Positions 1-10,655 of a DNA stretch of 64,000 nt are shown in pieces (the stretch's first letter is position 1; each line of letters starts with the position of its first letter). The stretch comes from Alentia gelatinosa. Its lineage: Eukaryota; Annelida; Polychaeta; Phyllodocida; Polynoidae. Below the pieces are notes generated by a model. That model worked only from the letters and a program-made list of their open reading frames with translations. It ran no database searches and was not told where the DNA came from. The position numbers and the translations under genes were made by a program. The DNA is taken from positions 27,065,300-27,129,299 of the forward strand of contig OX465581.1 of NCBI GenBank assembly GCA_950022655.1. The letters run 5' to 3'.

Positions 1-29
1 AGGGGGGCTCTGCGACAGCGTTGTCGGGG

Positions 30-98
30 CGCGTTTGAACGGGAAATCATATGAAATAATCGACAGAAAGTTATGAAATTTTCAGAATGCCTAGGATA
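30..98 (+). repeat. Left arm of a 70-bp inverted repeat
   Basis: This arm reads as the near-perfect reverse complement of 852-921, differing by about one substitution and one indel. The two arms enclose the MITE at 104-511 and a second stretch rich in CCGATAC motifs. Outside the arms similarity stops. Bases 1-29 instead resemble an internal part of the MITE family at 1730-2142. The arms may be the long terminal inverted repeats of a foldback element into which the MITE inserted. Confidence 0.8.
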
Positions 99-103
99 GA
101 ATG

Positions 104-511
104 AGGGGGGGGCGTCCACCGACCACGACAAGGCTACGACAATGGCTATCCGACAAGGTCCACGATTGGCCTACGATTAGAGGCCTTGTCGTGGTCGGTG
201 GACCCCAGTCCCAGCAAGAGTCTACCACAAGGCCACGATTGGAAGATTATCGGGAGCCTTCTGACAAGGCTACGACAACATCGAGCATGTTCAATTTTTC
301 CCACGACTGGACCCTTGTTGTGGAGTGTCATGGCATGTCAGGAGCGTGTCGCAGAGGTCTATGATAGGAAACTTTGGTGGAGCATGCACTTCCTGACACG
401 CCTCGACAATGCTCTTGTAAAGCCCCCCTTCTTACAACAAGGCTGCGACAAGTGCCGATTGGAACTTTCTTGTAGCGCTTATCGTAGCCTGGTCGTGGTT
501 GATGGACGCCA
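104..511 (+). mobile_element. Decayed MITE, GGCGTCCACC family
   Basis: The left end GGCGTCCACCGACCACGAC and the right end, reading GTCGTGGTTGATGGACGCC, are inverted relative to each other. They match the ends of the better copy at 1730-2142. The inner layout is also shared, including an internal GTCGTGGTCGGTGGACCCC block about 90 bp from the left end. The right terminus has mutated and no target duplication is clear. No transposase is encoded, and open frames across it are by-products of the repeat. Confidence 0.75.
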
Positions 512-534
512 CACTTTAGACCGGTCACCCACCA

Positions 535-851
535 ACACCGAATCACGCCGATACACACCGATACAAAACAACCAAATCATAGCATATCAGGAGACATATC
601 ATAGAATATTGGTGTGTATCGGTGCCATTCGCAACGTAATGGGAGGGTGCAAGGAAATATGTATAAGCTTTATAAATCCGGAAATAATGCATATTTTCGA
701 TTGATATTTTACCTGTAGATACAAAAAAAATATCATCTAACATTTCATAATAGTATTTCATAAAAAAAAAAATCAGTTCCAAATTAAGGTATAAATGATC
801 GATTTGAGACCTTTTTCTATTATTAAATTTCACCATTTTCGCAGATCATTA
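535..851. repeat. CCGATACACACC short inverted repeat and AT-rich filler
   Basis: GCCGATACACACC near 552 and GGTGTGTATCGGTGC near 612 form a hairpin with about 13-bp arms. Similar TATCGGTATGTATCGG motifs recur at 1010-1035. The rest, to 851, is AT-rich with short A runs. This is probably internal sequence of the element bounded by the 70-bp inverted repeat. Confidence 0.45.
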
Positions 852-921
852 TATCCTAGGCATTCTGAAAATTCCATAACTTTCTGTCGATTTATTTCAT
901 ATGATTTCCCGTTCAAACGCG
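852..921 (-). repeat. Right arm of the 70-bp inverted repeat
   Basis: This is the reverse-complement partner of 30-98. Sequence to its right (922-1160) contains further CGATAC/TATCGG motifs but has no counterpart to the left of position 30. Confidence 0.8.
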
Positions 922-1160
922 TCACCATATGCCTACCCATGGATACGCACCGACAGGCTACGGCAACCGATGCATGATCGATTGTCAAAGACCTTCTGCG
1001 ATATGGGGTTTTATCGGTATGTATCGGTATCGTCATCATAGACACCTGACAAACTACCCCGATATGCTCTACAATATTGCTGCGATTTTGATTTTGTATC
1101 GGAAATTCAATATCAGCGTGTATGGATGTGTATCAAGAGCTCGGTGGTCATCCCTCCCCT

Positions 1161-1585
1161 AATGCCCCAGTCACACTGGCGTAAAAAATGGCGTTCCTTC
1201 TACGTATTTGAAAGGACGCTAGTTCCGTATATTTAAAAAGCAAATACAACGCATTTATATTTTGCTACCCAATCGAGTCACACTGGCGTAAATTCTGGCG
1301 TTTTAACTACGTATTTAAGGTGGTGGTGACCACGTATCGGCTACGGATTGGGAACGTATCTGTTTGCATTGCTTTAACGTTTTAGTATGTTCTTCAACGC
1401 TCATCAACGCTTATTTACGGTTATGTACGTATTAAGCATTCGTTTACCCATTCCGACTTACGTCTACGCAACTCCACGTTTTCCAGCGCATCGCAGCGTA
1501 TTGATATATTTCAAAATGCGTAGAAAAACATAGACGTGCGTACACTGGAAAACGCTGTTTCTTACGCCAGTGTGATTGGGGCATT
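1161..1585. mobile_element. MITE with 24-bp terminal inverted repeats
   Basis: The left end is AATGCCCCAGTCACACTGGC followed by GTAA. The right end is its reverse complement with one mismatch in 24. An internal copy of TCACACTGGCGTAA lies at about 1276, so the left end has partly duplicated inward. No target-site duplication can be assigned and no coding capacity is visible. The superfamily is uncertain; the size and architecture fit a non-autonomous DNA transposon. Confidence 0.75.
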
Positions 1586-1729
1586 GGAATGTTTATAATG
1601 TTGTCTGGCAATAAATAGTATTCATTGGACAACTGTGCTCTGAAAAGCTTAGCCGGCTTCCTAACCAAGTCACTTGGCACTACTGTACATCATGTGCTCT
1701 CTGGACGGCCATTGTAGGCTGTTATATTA

Positions 1730-2142
1730 AGGGGGCGTCCACCAACCACGACAAGGCTACGACAATGCCTTTCCGACAAGGTCCACGACAGCTCTACGAT
1801 TGGAAGACTTGTCGTAGCCTTGTCGTGGTTGGTGGACCCAAGTTCCCGAAAAGAGGCTATGACAAAGCCACGACAGGCTGCGACATGAAGCTTGTTGGGG
1901 GCCTGTCAGGGGCCTTCCGACAAGGCTACGACAATATCGAACATGTTCGATTTTTGCTACAACTGGACCTTTGTCGTGGAACCATGGGCGCCTTTTTTAC
2001 GGCAACCAGCAACGTCTACGACACGCCCCGACACCGCTGTCCCGACACTGCTCTTCTCACGACAAGGCTGCGACAAGGCTGCGATTGGAACTTTAATGTC
2101 GGCACTTGTCGTAGCCTTGTCGTGGTTGGTGGACGCCCCCCT
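1730..2142. mobile_element. Intact MITE (413 bp), Harbinger-like, TTA target duplication
   Basis: The terminal inverted repeats are about 40 bp, starting AGGGGGCGTCCACCAACCAC on the left, with the mirror on the right differing by one extra G. A direct TTA lies immediately outside both ends (1727-1729 and 2143-2145). A 3-bp TWA duplication is the hallmark of PIF/Harbinger insertion, so this is probably a non-autonomous Harbinger derivative. A partial internal copy of the terminus (GTCGTGGTTGGTGGACCC) sits near 1820-1840. It is the best-preserved copy of the family also seen at 104-511. Confidence 0.85.
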
Positions 2143-2298
2143 TTATGCTGCTTCCTTTGCCATGGTGTGTTCAAGTTACCATAGGGATGTGTCCACGTAA
2201 CTACATAAATACTCCGTCTGGAATTATCCATATATGTTACCGAGATAATCACGGCATGTCCCGTTCCAGATCCATATTGTTTTGAACAGTTTCTGGAA

Positions 2299-2505
2299 AT
2301 GCGATCTAGATGGGATAAAGAAACTGCGAGTATGCGAATGGCTTTACTGGTAACAAGTAAAAATACCCCAATAAGCAGTCTGTGCGAGAAAATAGGAATC
2401 GAACCGCTCTGGAAGTGGGGGCATAAACAACTGGCAATACTTGTGTATAAAAACAGGTTCACTGCAGAGTGGATCGAAAATAAGAAGCGTGAAACTAGCA
2501 GGTGA
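2299..2505 (+). pseudogene. Possible LINE reverse-transcriptase C-terminal fragment
   Basis: A 68-residue open stretch contains TPISSLCEKIGIEPL followed by LAILVYK. This resembles the post-thumb region of Jockey/CR1-type LINE proteins, where a short TPI...LGI.PL segment precedes a conserved LLVYK-like helix. No catalytic motif is present and flanking sequence is not coding. It could equally be chance similarity. Confidence 0.2.
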
Positions 2506-2600
2506 TATTCCACATAAAAACAACCCAAAGTAACTTGGCCCAGAACCACCCATATCTGAGGGGTGCTCGTATATGGTAATGCTTTATCCTATGAATACCA

Positions 2601-2878
2601 TAAGGCCCGGCGTCCACCTACTACGATATGGCTCCGATATGGTCTACGATGCACCTTGCGATAAAAAAATCTAAATCGCGTCGGAAGGTCACCTAATATC
2701 GGGGCAGTTGACCACGTTTCTGCGATTAGACACCGATAAAAACCTCATACAATTGGCATGTCTAGACATATGTCTACGATTTTGCACCTTCCCGATATGT
2801 CTCCGATATTTTCTTTTTGTATCGGTGCCATATCGGTAGGTCAAAATTTCTATCGTAGTAGGTGGACGCCAGGCCTTA
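2601..2878. mobile_element. MITE with 28-bp inverted repeats
   Basis: The left end is TAAGGCCCGGCGTCCACC, continuing TACTACGATA. The right end is its reverse complement with a single mismatch over 28 bp. The GGCGTCCACC core is shared with the MITE at 1730-2142, but internal sequence is different and rich in CCGATAT/ATCGGTG motifs. A related left end lies at 30435. It is non-coding. Confidence 0.8.
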
Positions 2879-4208
2879 CTCATCTGACTTAGATATTTTC
2901 AAAGGGAATGTTTCATTATCATAGCGATGTGGAGTCAAAATTATATTGCAACAGTATATCATCTTTCAGTGCATCACATACTTTATCTCATAGATGATTT
3001 GTGTGTCAACTCACATGTCACTCTTCTCCTTTTTTATGTTTTTATCTAATTGTACCATGTATAACCTGATTTCCCTATTTGAATCATGCTTCGAGCAACC
3101 TTTTATCAGAAAAACAAATCGGCTTTTCGAGAGATACAATAAGAATATTCTCTCAAAAACCTGGTATTTTTTTCAAACAGGGTAGAGTACCGAATTATTA
3201 GATAATATCTGATTAAACCGAGGGATCATGTCTGATTACAATCTATATAGATATGGGTTACAGTAGGTGATTCAGATTTAACTGAAAACATCATTGGAGA
3301 GTCAAGATTTCGATTAAGCTTCTTTTATGGTATGGCGGGTTTCAGTTACACAGTACAACGACATTCAAAACTAGTGTCTAAAACAGGTTGAGCATTGGTT
3401 CGAGTATCTGCTTGCAACAAGGTCACTTAGTATGTCCCGCAGCATCAACACAATGTCGAATGATTATTTCTACGTATGGGCGACAGTGAGTGTATTGTGA
3501 GGAATTAGCTATACGGAGGATCATATAGAGGCATGGTTAGGGTATGTGAAGGCTTCTGCTCGAATGCTTTCAAGTACATCGAAACACATCAAAACACCGA
3601 GGAACAGAATCAATTCACCCACCCTATGTCTCCTTACTGTATACGTGGGAGTCATTAAAAATATCATTTGACCACTCACTTTTTATCCTCTTGTAGTGGT
3701 CGCTGGTTGAATCTTTTCTGACCTCGGATGATTGTATATCTATCCCACGATAAGATGCGCTACCCTGTGAGTGTATGAACCCACAGGTCGACTCGTTTTT
3801 CAAATAAAAATTGGTATATCTAATAACCCTCTAATCATACAAGACCTTTCATCAAATGTTAGCATTGACCCTTTTAGTGATAATGGAGAACCCAAACGTC
3901 AAATTCTACAGAACCCATCTTCTAATGCCACAGCTGAAAGGTCCATGGTACAGTATTTCACACAATACTAAACGGCCCCCTGGGAAGCAGGTACACTCTC
4001 TCTACGAATCCCCTGGACACCATCTCACTCTGGGATCTTCATTAACCTGTCTGTCATGACCAGTGTTAAATGTGCTAATACCCGTAGCCCATCTGTACCA
4101 ATGCTGTACTATGGTCTACTACCGTCAATCACTCCTCTCTGTCTCTAACATGGTTGTTGCTACCCGAACCCAGCTTCCCCATTCAGTCACCTGCACCCTC
4201 AGAAGACC
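2879..4208. other. No gene recognised
   Basis: This is AT-rich sequence with only short open frames (up to about 67 codons) that lack recognisable domains. I see no strong repeat structure. Confidence 0.5.
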
Positions 4209-4500
4209 TATTATCTCACCCCAGTATTTTTCTCCATAGGCTTAACGTTGGGAACTCGTACTCCACGGCGGTGAAAGTATTGGACCCAATACTCAATGGC
4301 TAATTTGGCGAGTTATGCCATCAATAAATGATGTTATACGGGGTGAGATAAAATCAGAAACCATCTCGATGAGAATAGCTGGGTCTGCACTCCACCTCGT
4401 TTGACTGCTACGTAATTCACTCAGCTTCGCTTCGTGGATTACCCCGCAGTCAAACTCGGTGGAGTGCGGACCAAGTTATTCTCATCTCGTGTGTTTCCTT
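4209..4500 (+). mobile_element. Composite foldback element, copy 1
   Basis: It has two parts. The first, about 4212-4352, is bounded by TATCTCACCCC and its inverse GGGGTGAGATA. The second, about 4380-4478, is a long hairpin. Its arms start GTCTGCACTCCACC and end GGTGGAGTGCGGAC, pairing over about 40 nt with mismatches around an apex containing CAGCTTCGCTTCG. The whole unit is repeated with clear divergence at 44525-44820 and, inverted, at 31207-31537 and 16213-16575. It has no coding capacity. Confidence 0.75.
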
Positions 4501-4662
4501 CTAAGTCCTTTATAGATGCAGCCTATGACAGTTGAATATGAAGCAGTTGCTCCAAGTGATGATCACAGCACGAAATCAATCCCTGATTGATCTCTGCAGC
4601 CCATGAGCCCAAGCTTCCCTGCCTCTCGTGATGCAGGAGAGCCATGCTTCCATATCCCTACA

Positions 4663-5096
4663 TGTGTAAATGCTGACATGCATATTAATCTAACAAAAAC
4701 AAGGTTTTATTAAGATAACCAACATCTATTTACACCTTGGGAAAACTGGGCTCTATCCAAGGAACACAAGCTTCAAAGAACCTTAGCACTGGGTGCTAGG
4801 TAGCGACAAGAGGGAGCTGGATACTGTCAACTAGCGCTGAGCTCAACCACAGAGAGGACACAGAAAACCGCACCACTATGAGGCCTCAAGGGTTCCATTT
4901 TCACAGACAGAACACAGCAAGTGACCTGTCAATCTGCTGTGGACCCGGCTCTTTCTAAGTCGCATTACATAATAAGAGCGAACCCATGGCACTTATGTGC
5001 ATGGACTCACCTGAATCCCCACACTGTAGGGACTAGCACCCTGCATCCTCTAGTGTAGAAGGAACATACCCCCACCCGATCGCCCTTACCCCTACA
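4663..5096 (+). mobile_element. Solo-LTR-like repeat, diverged copy
   Basis: It starts TGT and ends CCCCTACA, as LTRs of integrase-type retrotransposons do. It shares the block CTGTCAA-Y-C-Y-GCTGTGGAC with the copy at 19367-19918, and a block around GCACTGGGTGCTAGGTAGC with the inverted fragment at 63345-63490. No matching flanking duplication is seen and there is no internal coding region on either side, so it is either a solo LTR or another dispersed repeat. Confidence 0.45.
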
Positions 5097-7480
5097 TATA
5101 TAATAATAGCGTGTAGTGTCAAAAACTAATTAAGTATTACTCACCTTCATGAATATCAACATTAAGAGTGAACCAAAAGTAGCTTAATTTCATGAGTATA
5201 AATTCAACGAAGACTATTGTAAACATGTCTAGTTCCAGAACACGCAACGAAGAGGCGGCACCCTCAAATATGACAGTAATTCAATGTAAACTCTCACCAC
5301 AAAATATAGTTACCTTTCCCTGTTACAAGTGTATGACCTATACACAATTGATTTTGATTAATAGATGCGTGAATGATCAAAAATGTTGGACAATTAACAA
5401 CAGCTAAAATTACCTTATAGAATGGAAATCAAAATGGGGCCCGATCGTTAGTAGCAACACCAACTGTGATTTAATGGCAGGTCCATATCAGAAAAGTAAT
5501 AAACCTCTTGACCCTACGCCTCTTGCCTTTTGCCTCCCGACTCCACACACTACAGTGGGTGACTGAACGTATTGGCGTGATCCCCGATTGCAGCTAAGAG
5601 CAGCTTTGAACAGCTTTGAGTGGCTCACCTTAAGTAGCCCGAGCCTCTTCACGGGTGTCGAGTCTTTGACCAGAGCTGCTCGGGGAGGGAGATAAGCTGC
5701 TCGTCTAGACGACGCCGCAGTAGGGAGGTTGGGAGAGCGTAAACATTGAGACCCCGCTATAGCACAAAACAATGGACTGCATAGTCTATTAGAGTAAAGG
5801 TCGTTCTGTTAGGACATGACCTTACATGAGGGGATGTCTAGTTTTGCACGTGACTTATTGCTCTGTTGTTGACAGTACTGTTGTTGCTCGTGTGTGTTCT
5901 CCTACGTCATTTTTCGCCATTACGTGATATATCCAAAGGTTATATATTCCTGGTGTATTTACCAGAATTCTGAATGTTGTTTTCTGGTTGACCTTTTGCA
6001 TTGTAACGATATATTTGTTATTTCAAATGGTCCCTTACATGAAATTCGTCTATACTGTATATTTTAGACCTCGTATATACCTCCCGATGTCCTAACTGTA
6101 TACACATCCTGTTCAGAGCAGTGTGCAGGAACTCCGCCTACGTCTCAGATGAAGTAATTAGGATAACTTCTCCTCACATAGATATATATTGATATCCCAC
6201 GCGCTATTGAATTCGTTTGTGTTCACCAGTATATAAATCAGCATGGATGGTGGGAACGACCTCCAGGGTAGGCTGACATTTGGGGTCTACCATAGGTCTT
6301 CTAGACATCTCCTGCAGCCCAAACTGCCCTGTCTCTTATGCACTTAGAAGCTCTTTTGGTCTATACCGTTACTGCTCCCCCACAACTCTAATCTGTATGT
6401 GGGACCTGAGTCTGATAGAATAGCGAGGAGGAAAAAATTTGCACGTGGGCCACTTCGTGGCTGTGGAGGTGGCTGGCTACCACCCAGCCCGTTGAGAGAC
6501 CAGAGACAACTAGGTTTGCCAGGCAGAAGGGAGGTTGGAGGTGAACTAATCCGTGCAGTGTACGCGATTAGACAGCCGCCAGACTTTATTTCCACTTCAT
6601 ATTGCTGGAGTAGTACTGTACTTGCATACCTGTTTTCTATGAAAGTATAATCGACGGCATAACCTAAACACAGGCATACATAGTAACAAAACAGACAGTT
6701 ATGAAAAACCTTAAATATATTTACTTGGCAACACCTTAGATTTCTCAGATATATTGATACACCCATGCAAGGTAAAACCTTAAGCTTCAGCATTCCAATG
6801 TATTTTGTAATATATTCTCTCCTCTGAAGACCTCTCAAAGTCTCCGCCATCAATAATATCAGAAAGCGATATATATAAATATATGTATTTATATATATAT
6901 GAGTTAGCCGAGGCATATTAACTGTGGAATAACACACCAAGAATAACACACCAAGATTTCTTTTAACAATTCTCATGTAAATAACTGAGGATGGATGGCA
7001 GGTATTGCTGGACTTGGAAATGGTATACATTTATCAGTTCAACTTAGTTTATTATATATATTTGTCCTATTTTCTACATCGTAATTTTATATTAATTTCA
7101 CGGCTTCGGTTCTTGTTTGACTGTCTAGAGTTACAAGGTTGTCTGGAGGGCAGCAGGCGTATGTTGATAATAAGTTTAATGACTAAAGCCTTTATTGACT
7201 TAATTTTACTTATCGGTATCTTAGGCGTGGATGCATCCATAATGCGTGATGAGTAAGGGTATGCCTTCCCAACAGATGGTGGGACCACAGGAGAAACTCT
7301 CGTTTACACAACACAAATAATGTGATTATGAGCAGCTCACTGACCTCTACATACGAGGCCGCCCCCACACACGAGGTGACCCTCTGAGCTGAGCTTCTCG
7401 GCGGATTTATCTGTATAAGCGGAGGTATTAACAGGATACCTGAATGCCTCCAAACATACCTAATGCAGCTTGTTAGCTCT
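5097..7480. other. No gene recognised
   Basis: Open frames here, including a 94-codon one on the minus strand at 5488-5772 and a 228-codon one at 6344-7030, are low-complexity or unlike any family I know. They also lack convincing start context. A short (TA)n run lies at about 6869-6900. Confidence 0.5.
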
Positions 7481-7484
7481 GTCA

Positions 7485-8020
7485 CTCACACTGTGTACTT
7501 GGGCATTTCTGCTCCTCCTCCCGCATCTCAGCCAAAAATCCGCCACCGCCACCACGGGCACTGTGAGACGCACCCATCTGTGCAATCTGTGCCCGAAGCT
7601 GATCCACCACCTCCTCATCTTCCGCCCCCTCCTTCTTAGTCCTAAGTTAATCCTTCCTTGACGTCAGATTCAGGAAGTACGATTACATGCTTACACAAGT
7701 TGGATCTGAGCGTGGGTGGAAGAGGGGAGGCATGGACATGATGGTGGTTGAGTTACTGGAGGAGAAGGGTTCGGATGTGGATTTAGAGAATGGGATGACT
7801 GACAGTAGCACGGGTACGGGGGCAGATGACCTGTGTTTGACTGGATCCCGCGCATCACTGTGGTTTACGGTAATGGCAAAGGTCTGATCAATAAATGAAT
7901 TAGGGTGGAGAGAGCATAAAGTCCCCATCTACTCCGCCCCCATAATTTGCCCCAGCTGAATCCGTACTATGTCCGACGGATCTTCACCTTTGCCTCCTGC
8001 CCCAGAGCATGACAATTTTC
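7485..8020 (-). pseudogene. Possible Myb/SANT-like (MSANTD-type) protein relic
   Basis: Two coding-like segments lie on the minus strand. The upstream one (about 8000-7915) reads SGAGGKGEDPSDIVRIQLGQ and then IMGAE. It resembles the GGG-acidic linker and following 'I..ILG' helix found after the SANT domain of many transposon-derived Myb-like proteins. The downstream one (about 7640-7487) reads KKEGAEDEEVVDQLRAQIAQ, then a glycine run, then FLAEMREEEQKCP and a stop, like a C-terminal helical tail. The segments are separated by non-coding sequence with GT...AG-like edges near 7690 and 7640, so an intron is possible. No complete SANT domain is visible upstream, so I call it a fragment. Confidence 0.3.
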
Positions 8021-8045
8021 CTCACTGCTCCACTTTTTGCCTTGC

Positions 8046-8281
8046 CCAGCGTTTATAAAATACTGGACGATTATAGGTGGCGATTATTGAAATTTGCACC
8101 GCCTAACGACTTTCAGCTGTCAATGTTTAGACATCGGTACATATAAAAAGTGTAAACGCTTGAGGAAATTCTTGGGTTGATGACTATTGTGGCCGATATT
8201 GTGTAATCGAGCCTCACCTGACGACTATTGGCTAGAAGATTTACAGTCGTCACGGTTAAGTCGTCTGGTGTGAACGCCGGG
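8046..8281. mobile_element. MITE, CCCGGCGTTYACAC family, copy 1
   Basis: The right end reversed is CCCGGCGTTCACACCAGACG. The left end CCCAGCGTTTATAAAATACT is a mutated mirror of it. Both continue into GTCGTC/GACGAT-rich subterminal sequence. The family recurs at 61151-61625. No target duplication was resolved and it is non-coding. Confidence 0.6.
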
Positions 8282-10107
8282 TATTAGCGTTTCTCATTGA
8301 TGGATTCATTTGTGAACCGCTCAAAAGCAGTAATGGTTTTAACATATTTTTTGAGACGGACTATTGCATTTGATTGGAGTCATTTATATATGATTCACTG
8401 CAATCCTGTCTCTATTTGAGCTATGTAAATAAGATATTAACTTTACTCAAGAATTCCTCAGGGTTGTTTTTAGGAAAGGGCTCCAGGATACAAACACTAC
8501 AAAACTCCGATACGGGCGCCGCGGTTGTGTCGGCCCCCAGGGCAGACGGCAGGCAGGGGTGGGAACGGAGTTGAGGGGGAATGCGTGTTGACTTGTCAGC
8601 GGGTGACGCTTAAAGCAACGCTAAAACAGTGGTCGTGTTGGCGGACTGGCGACGCCAGTGTCAGGTCCACGACTCATGGTGTCGGCTGACCGCAGACAAT
8701 GCTAGCAGATCAGCAAGCCATCACAACCGGTCAGGTTCCTTTGCTTCTCTCCCTACGTCCTCGACCTCTGTTGATCTATAGCTGTCTAACTGCCCTTACA
8801 GTTTCTCTGTTTGCGATCTCTTCCTATCTGTCTTTCCATCTCTCTCAGTTCCCCGCCCCCCCTTGATGTATCATTCCCTGCTCTCTTCTTCTCCCTTGTC
8901 TTTTTCGTCTGTCCCCCTCACTGTATCTTCTTTCTCTTTCTCTCTCCTCCTTCACTCGCTATTGTTTCCTCTTTTCTGCCTTTATCTATCTCTTCCGTCT
9001 GGCCATCGCCATCGATATAAACATTCTTCAGACACAGACATTCAAATGCAATAACAATATGCTATAATTCATTGTCTAGACAACGTTTTTGCAAAATGAC
9101 CAATAAATGTGGTTTTCGTTTTCTCTCGTGAAAAAATCATATTGAACAGACGATATTAATTTCAATTAAGGGAAAAGAACACCCGGTTCACCATTCGATT
9201 CATACCTTATTTACGTAGAGTTTCATCTCATTGAAATGATGAAGCCGATTTTATTTTTACTTTATGTCTTTGACATTAAAAATCTTAAATATATGATTCA
9301 TGATACTCGAAGATCCATTTGTAAAGTATGTAAGTCCTTTTCAATGATTAGTGTTGTCCTCATTGTTTACAACATTTACCCCAGCACTAAACCAAAGGCC
9401 CCCAAATGTGATGGAGGATTAATATTGACCATATATATATGATCCAAGTATTATCTACCTATGATTTTTTAATATAAAAGATTTATTCTCCCTATTACCA
9501 TTTTCATGATAATATGACTATGGATGACACAAGTATGAATCCTCCTAACTATATGTGGGTGTAAAGGTACAAGTAATTTAACCTGATTTCCATTTCACCA
9601 AGCAACAATTTATCTTATAAATGAAACTAAAGAAATTGTTTATAATGACGTAATGACCTATCAAAGCATGAGGCAGGTATAAAAAGAAAATGATAAAAAC
9701 CAAAGAAGATAATTAACCCTATTTATTAGTGTGTGTTTTTTCGATTAAAGCAGCTTTCATTTCAAGAAGTAACTTGCTACAGGGATCATATTCACATAAA
9801 CATATGCAAATGATCCGGTATGTCCATATAGATGCAATGACACAGACCAGAACACAACGAGTGCTGCGTTGCCTTTTAGGGCTCTAGGGAGCTTTGCCTT
9901 TGAAGGGCTTACAATTGCATGGAAGTAGGAATTACTGTTATACAAGTGTGGCTTTAAGCGGATAATCATGGTGAAATATTGGACAAAGATATGGATGGTA
10001 ATTCAGTTGAGTGAATACAAAAAGGACTCGGCCCCACGGCTTGGATATTAACATATCGGACTGGCTGACATAAGACAAGAGTTCACAGGATTAGAAATTT
10101 TACCTAA
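8282..10107. other. No gene; pyrimidine-rich tract at 8740-9010
   Basis: Bases 8740-9010 are strongly C/T-rich on the plus strand, which explains the serine/phenylalanine/proline-rich open frames there. The remainder is AT-rich and unremarkable. I see no domain or RNA gene. Confidence 0.5.
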
Positions 10108-10652
10108 AGTGGGATTCACACGTAGAGACTAATGTACCTGAGGCAGATGTACCTCACACCTTTTACCTAGTCTCAGACAATTCTCCTTTGGTACAAAATT
10201 CTCATGACAAGGAGCTTTTACAAGTCTCGAGGAAAGTTGGCGAATTTGATTCACATGGAAGGACACACCTGATCCATACTCTCATATCAGACATGGTCAC
10301 AGAGAACGCTCACCCGGGTGCTCAAATACACTTGAGATGGAGGGTTTTAAGAACACGCGACCCTGTCTGCTTGCCTCCTATTTGGCCAGGTTGGATACTC
10401 AGCAGTGGGTGCATTTGCCTCACCAAAATGCCCCTATACATTTTGAATGTGTTTAAAATCAAAATTTTATGAGATTATGTACCTGGTTAGGGGTAATTGT
10501 CACCGCTATTTACAGAAAAAAATAACTTCTTTCAGGGAAATGGAACCCTACAATTCAGACATGTAGGTTGTGTCCGATTAGGAGATCTCAGCAGGATTTG
10601 TCTCAGACAAACGACATGCGAGGTACAGGAATCCCACCGTGTGAATCCCACT
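10108..10652. mobile_element. Harbinger-like MITE (545 bp), TAA target duplication
   Basis: The terminal inverted repeats begin AGTGGGATTCACACG on the left and end CGTGTGAATCCCACT on the right. TAA lies directly outside both (10105-10107 and 10653-10655), which fits the TWA duplication of PIF/Harbinger. The right subterminal region carries CTCAGCAGGATTTGTCTCAGACAAA, which marks the family. Other copies or parts are at 20424-20710, 20767-20904 plus 26161-26172, 27620-27817, 27824-28050 and 32367-32757. Confidence 0.85.
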
Positions 10653-10655
10653 TAA

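Noticed and set aside
186..704. 172-codon open frame as a host gene
   Set aside because: It runs through a MITE and its flanks, and similar frames appear in the second MITE copy because of the repeated termini.
6344..7030. 228-codon minus-strand frame as a membrane protein gene
   Set aside because: It includes a TA-rich low-complexity stretch reading Ile-Tyr repeats, and neither end shows similarity to a known family. I see no supporting context.
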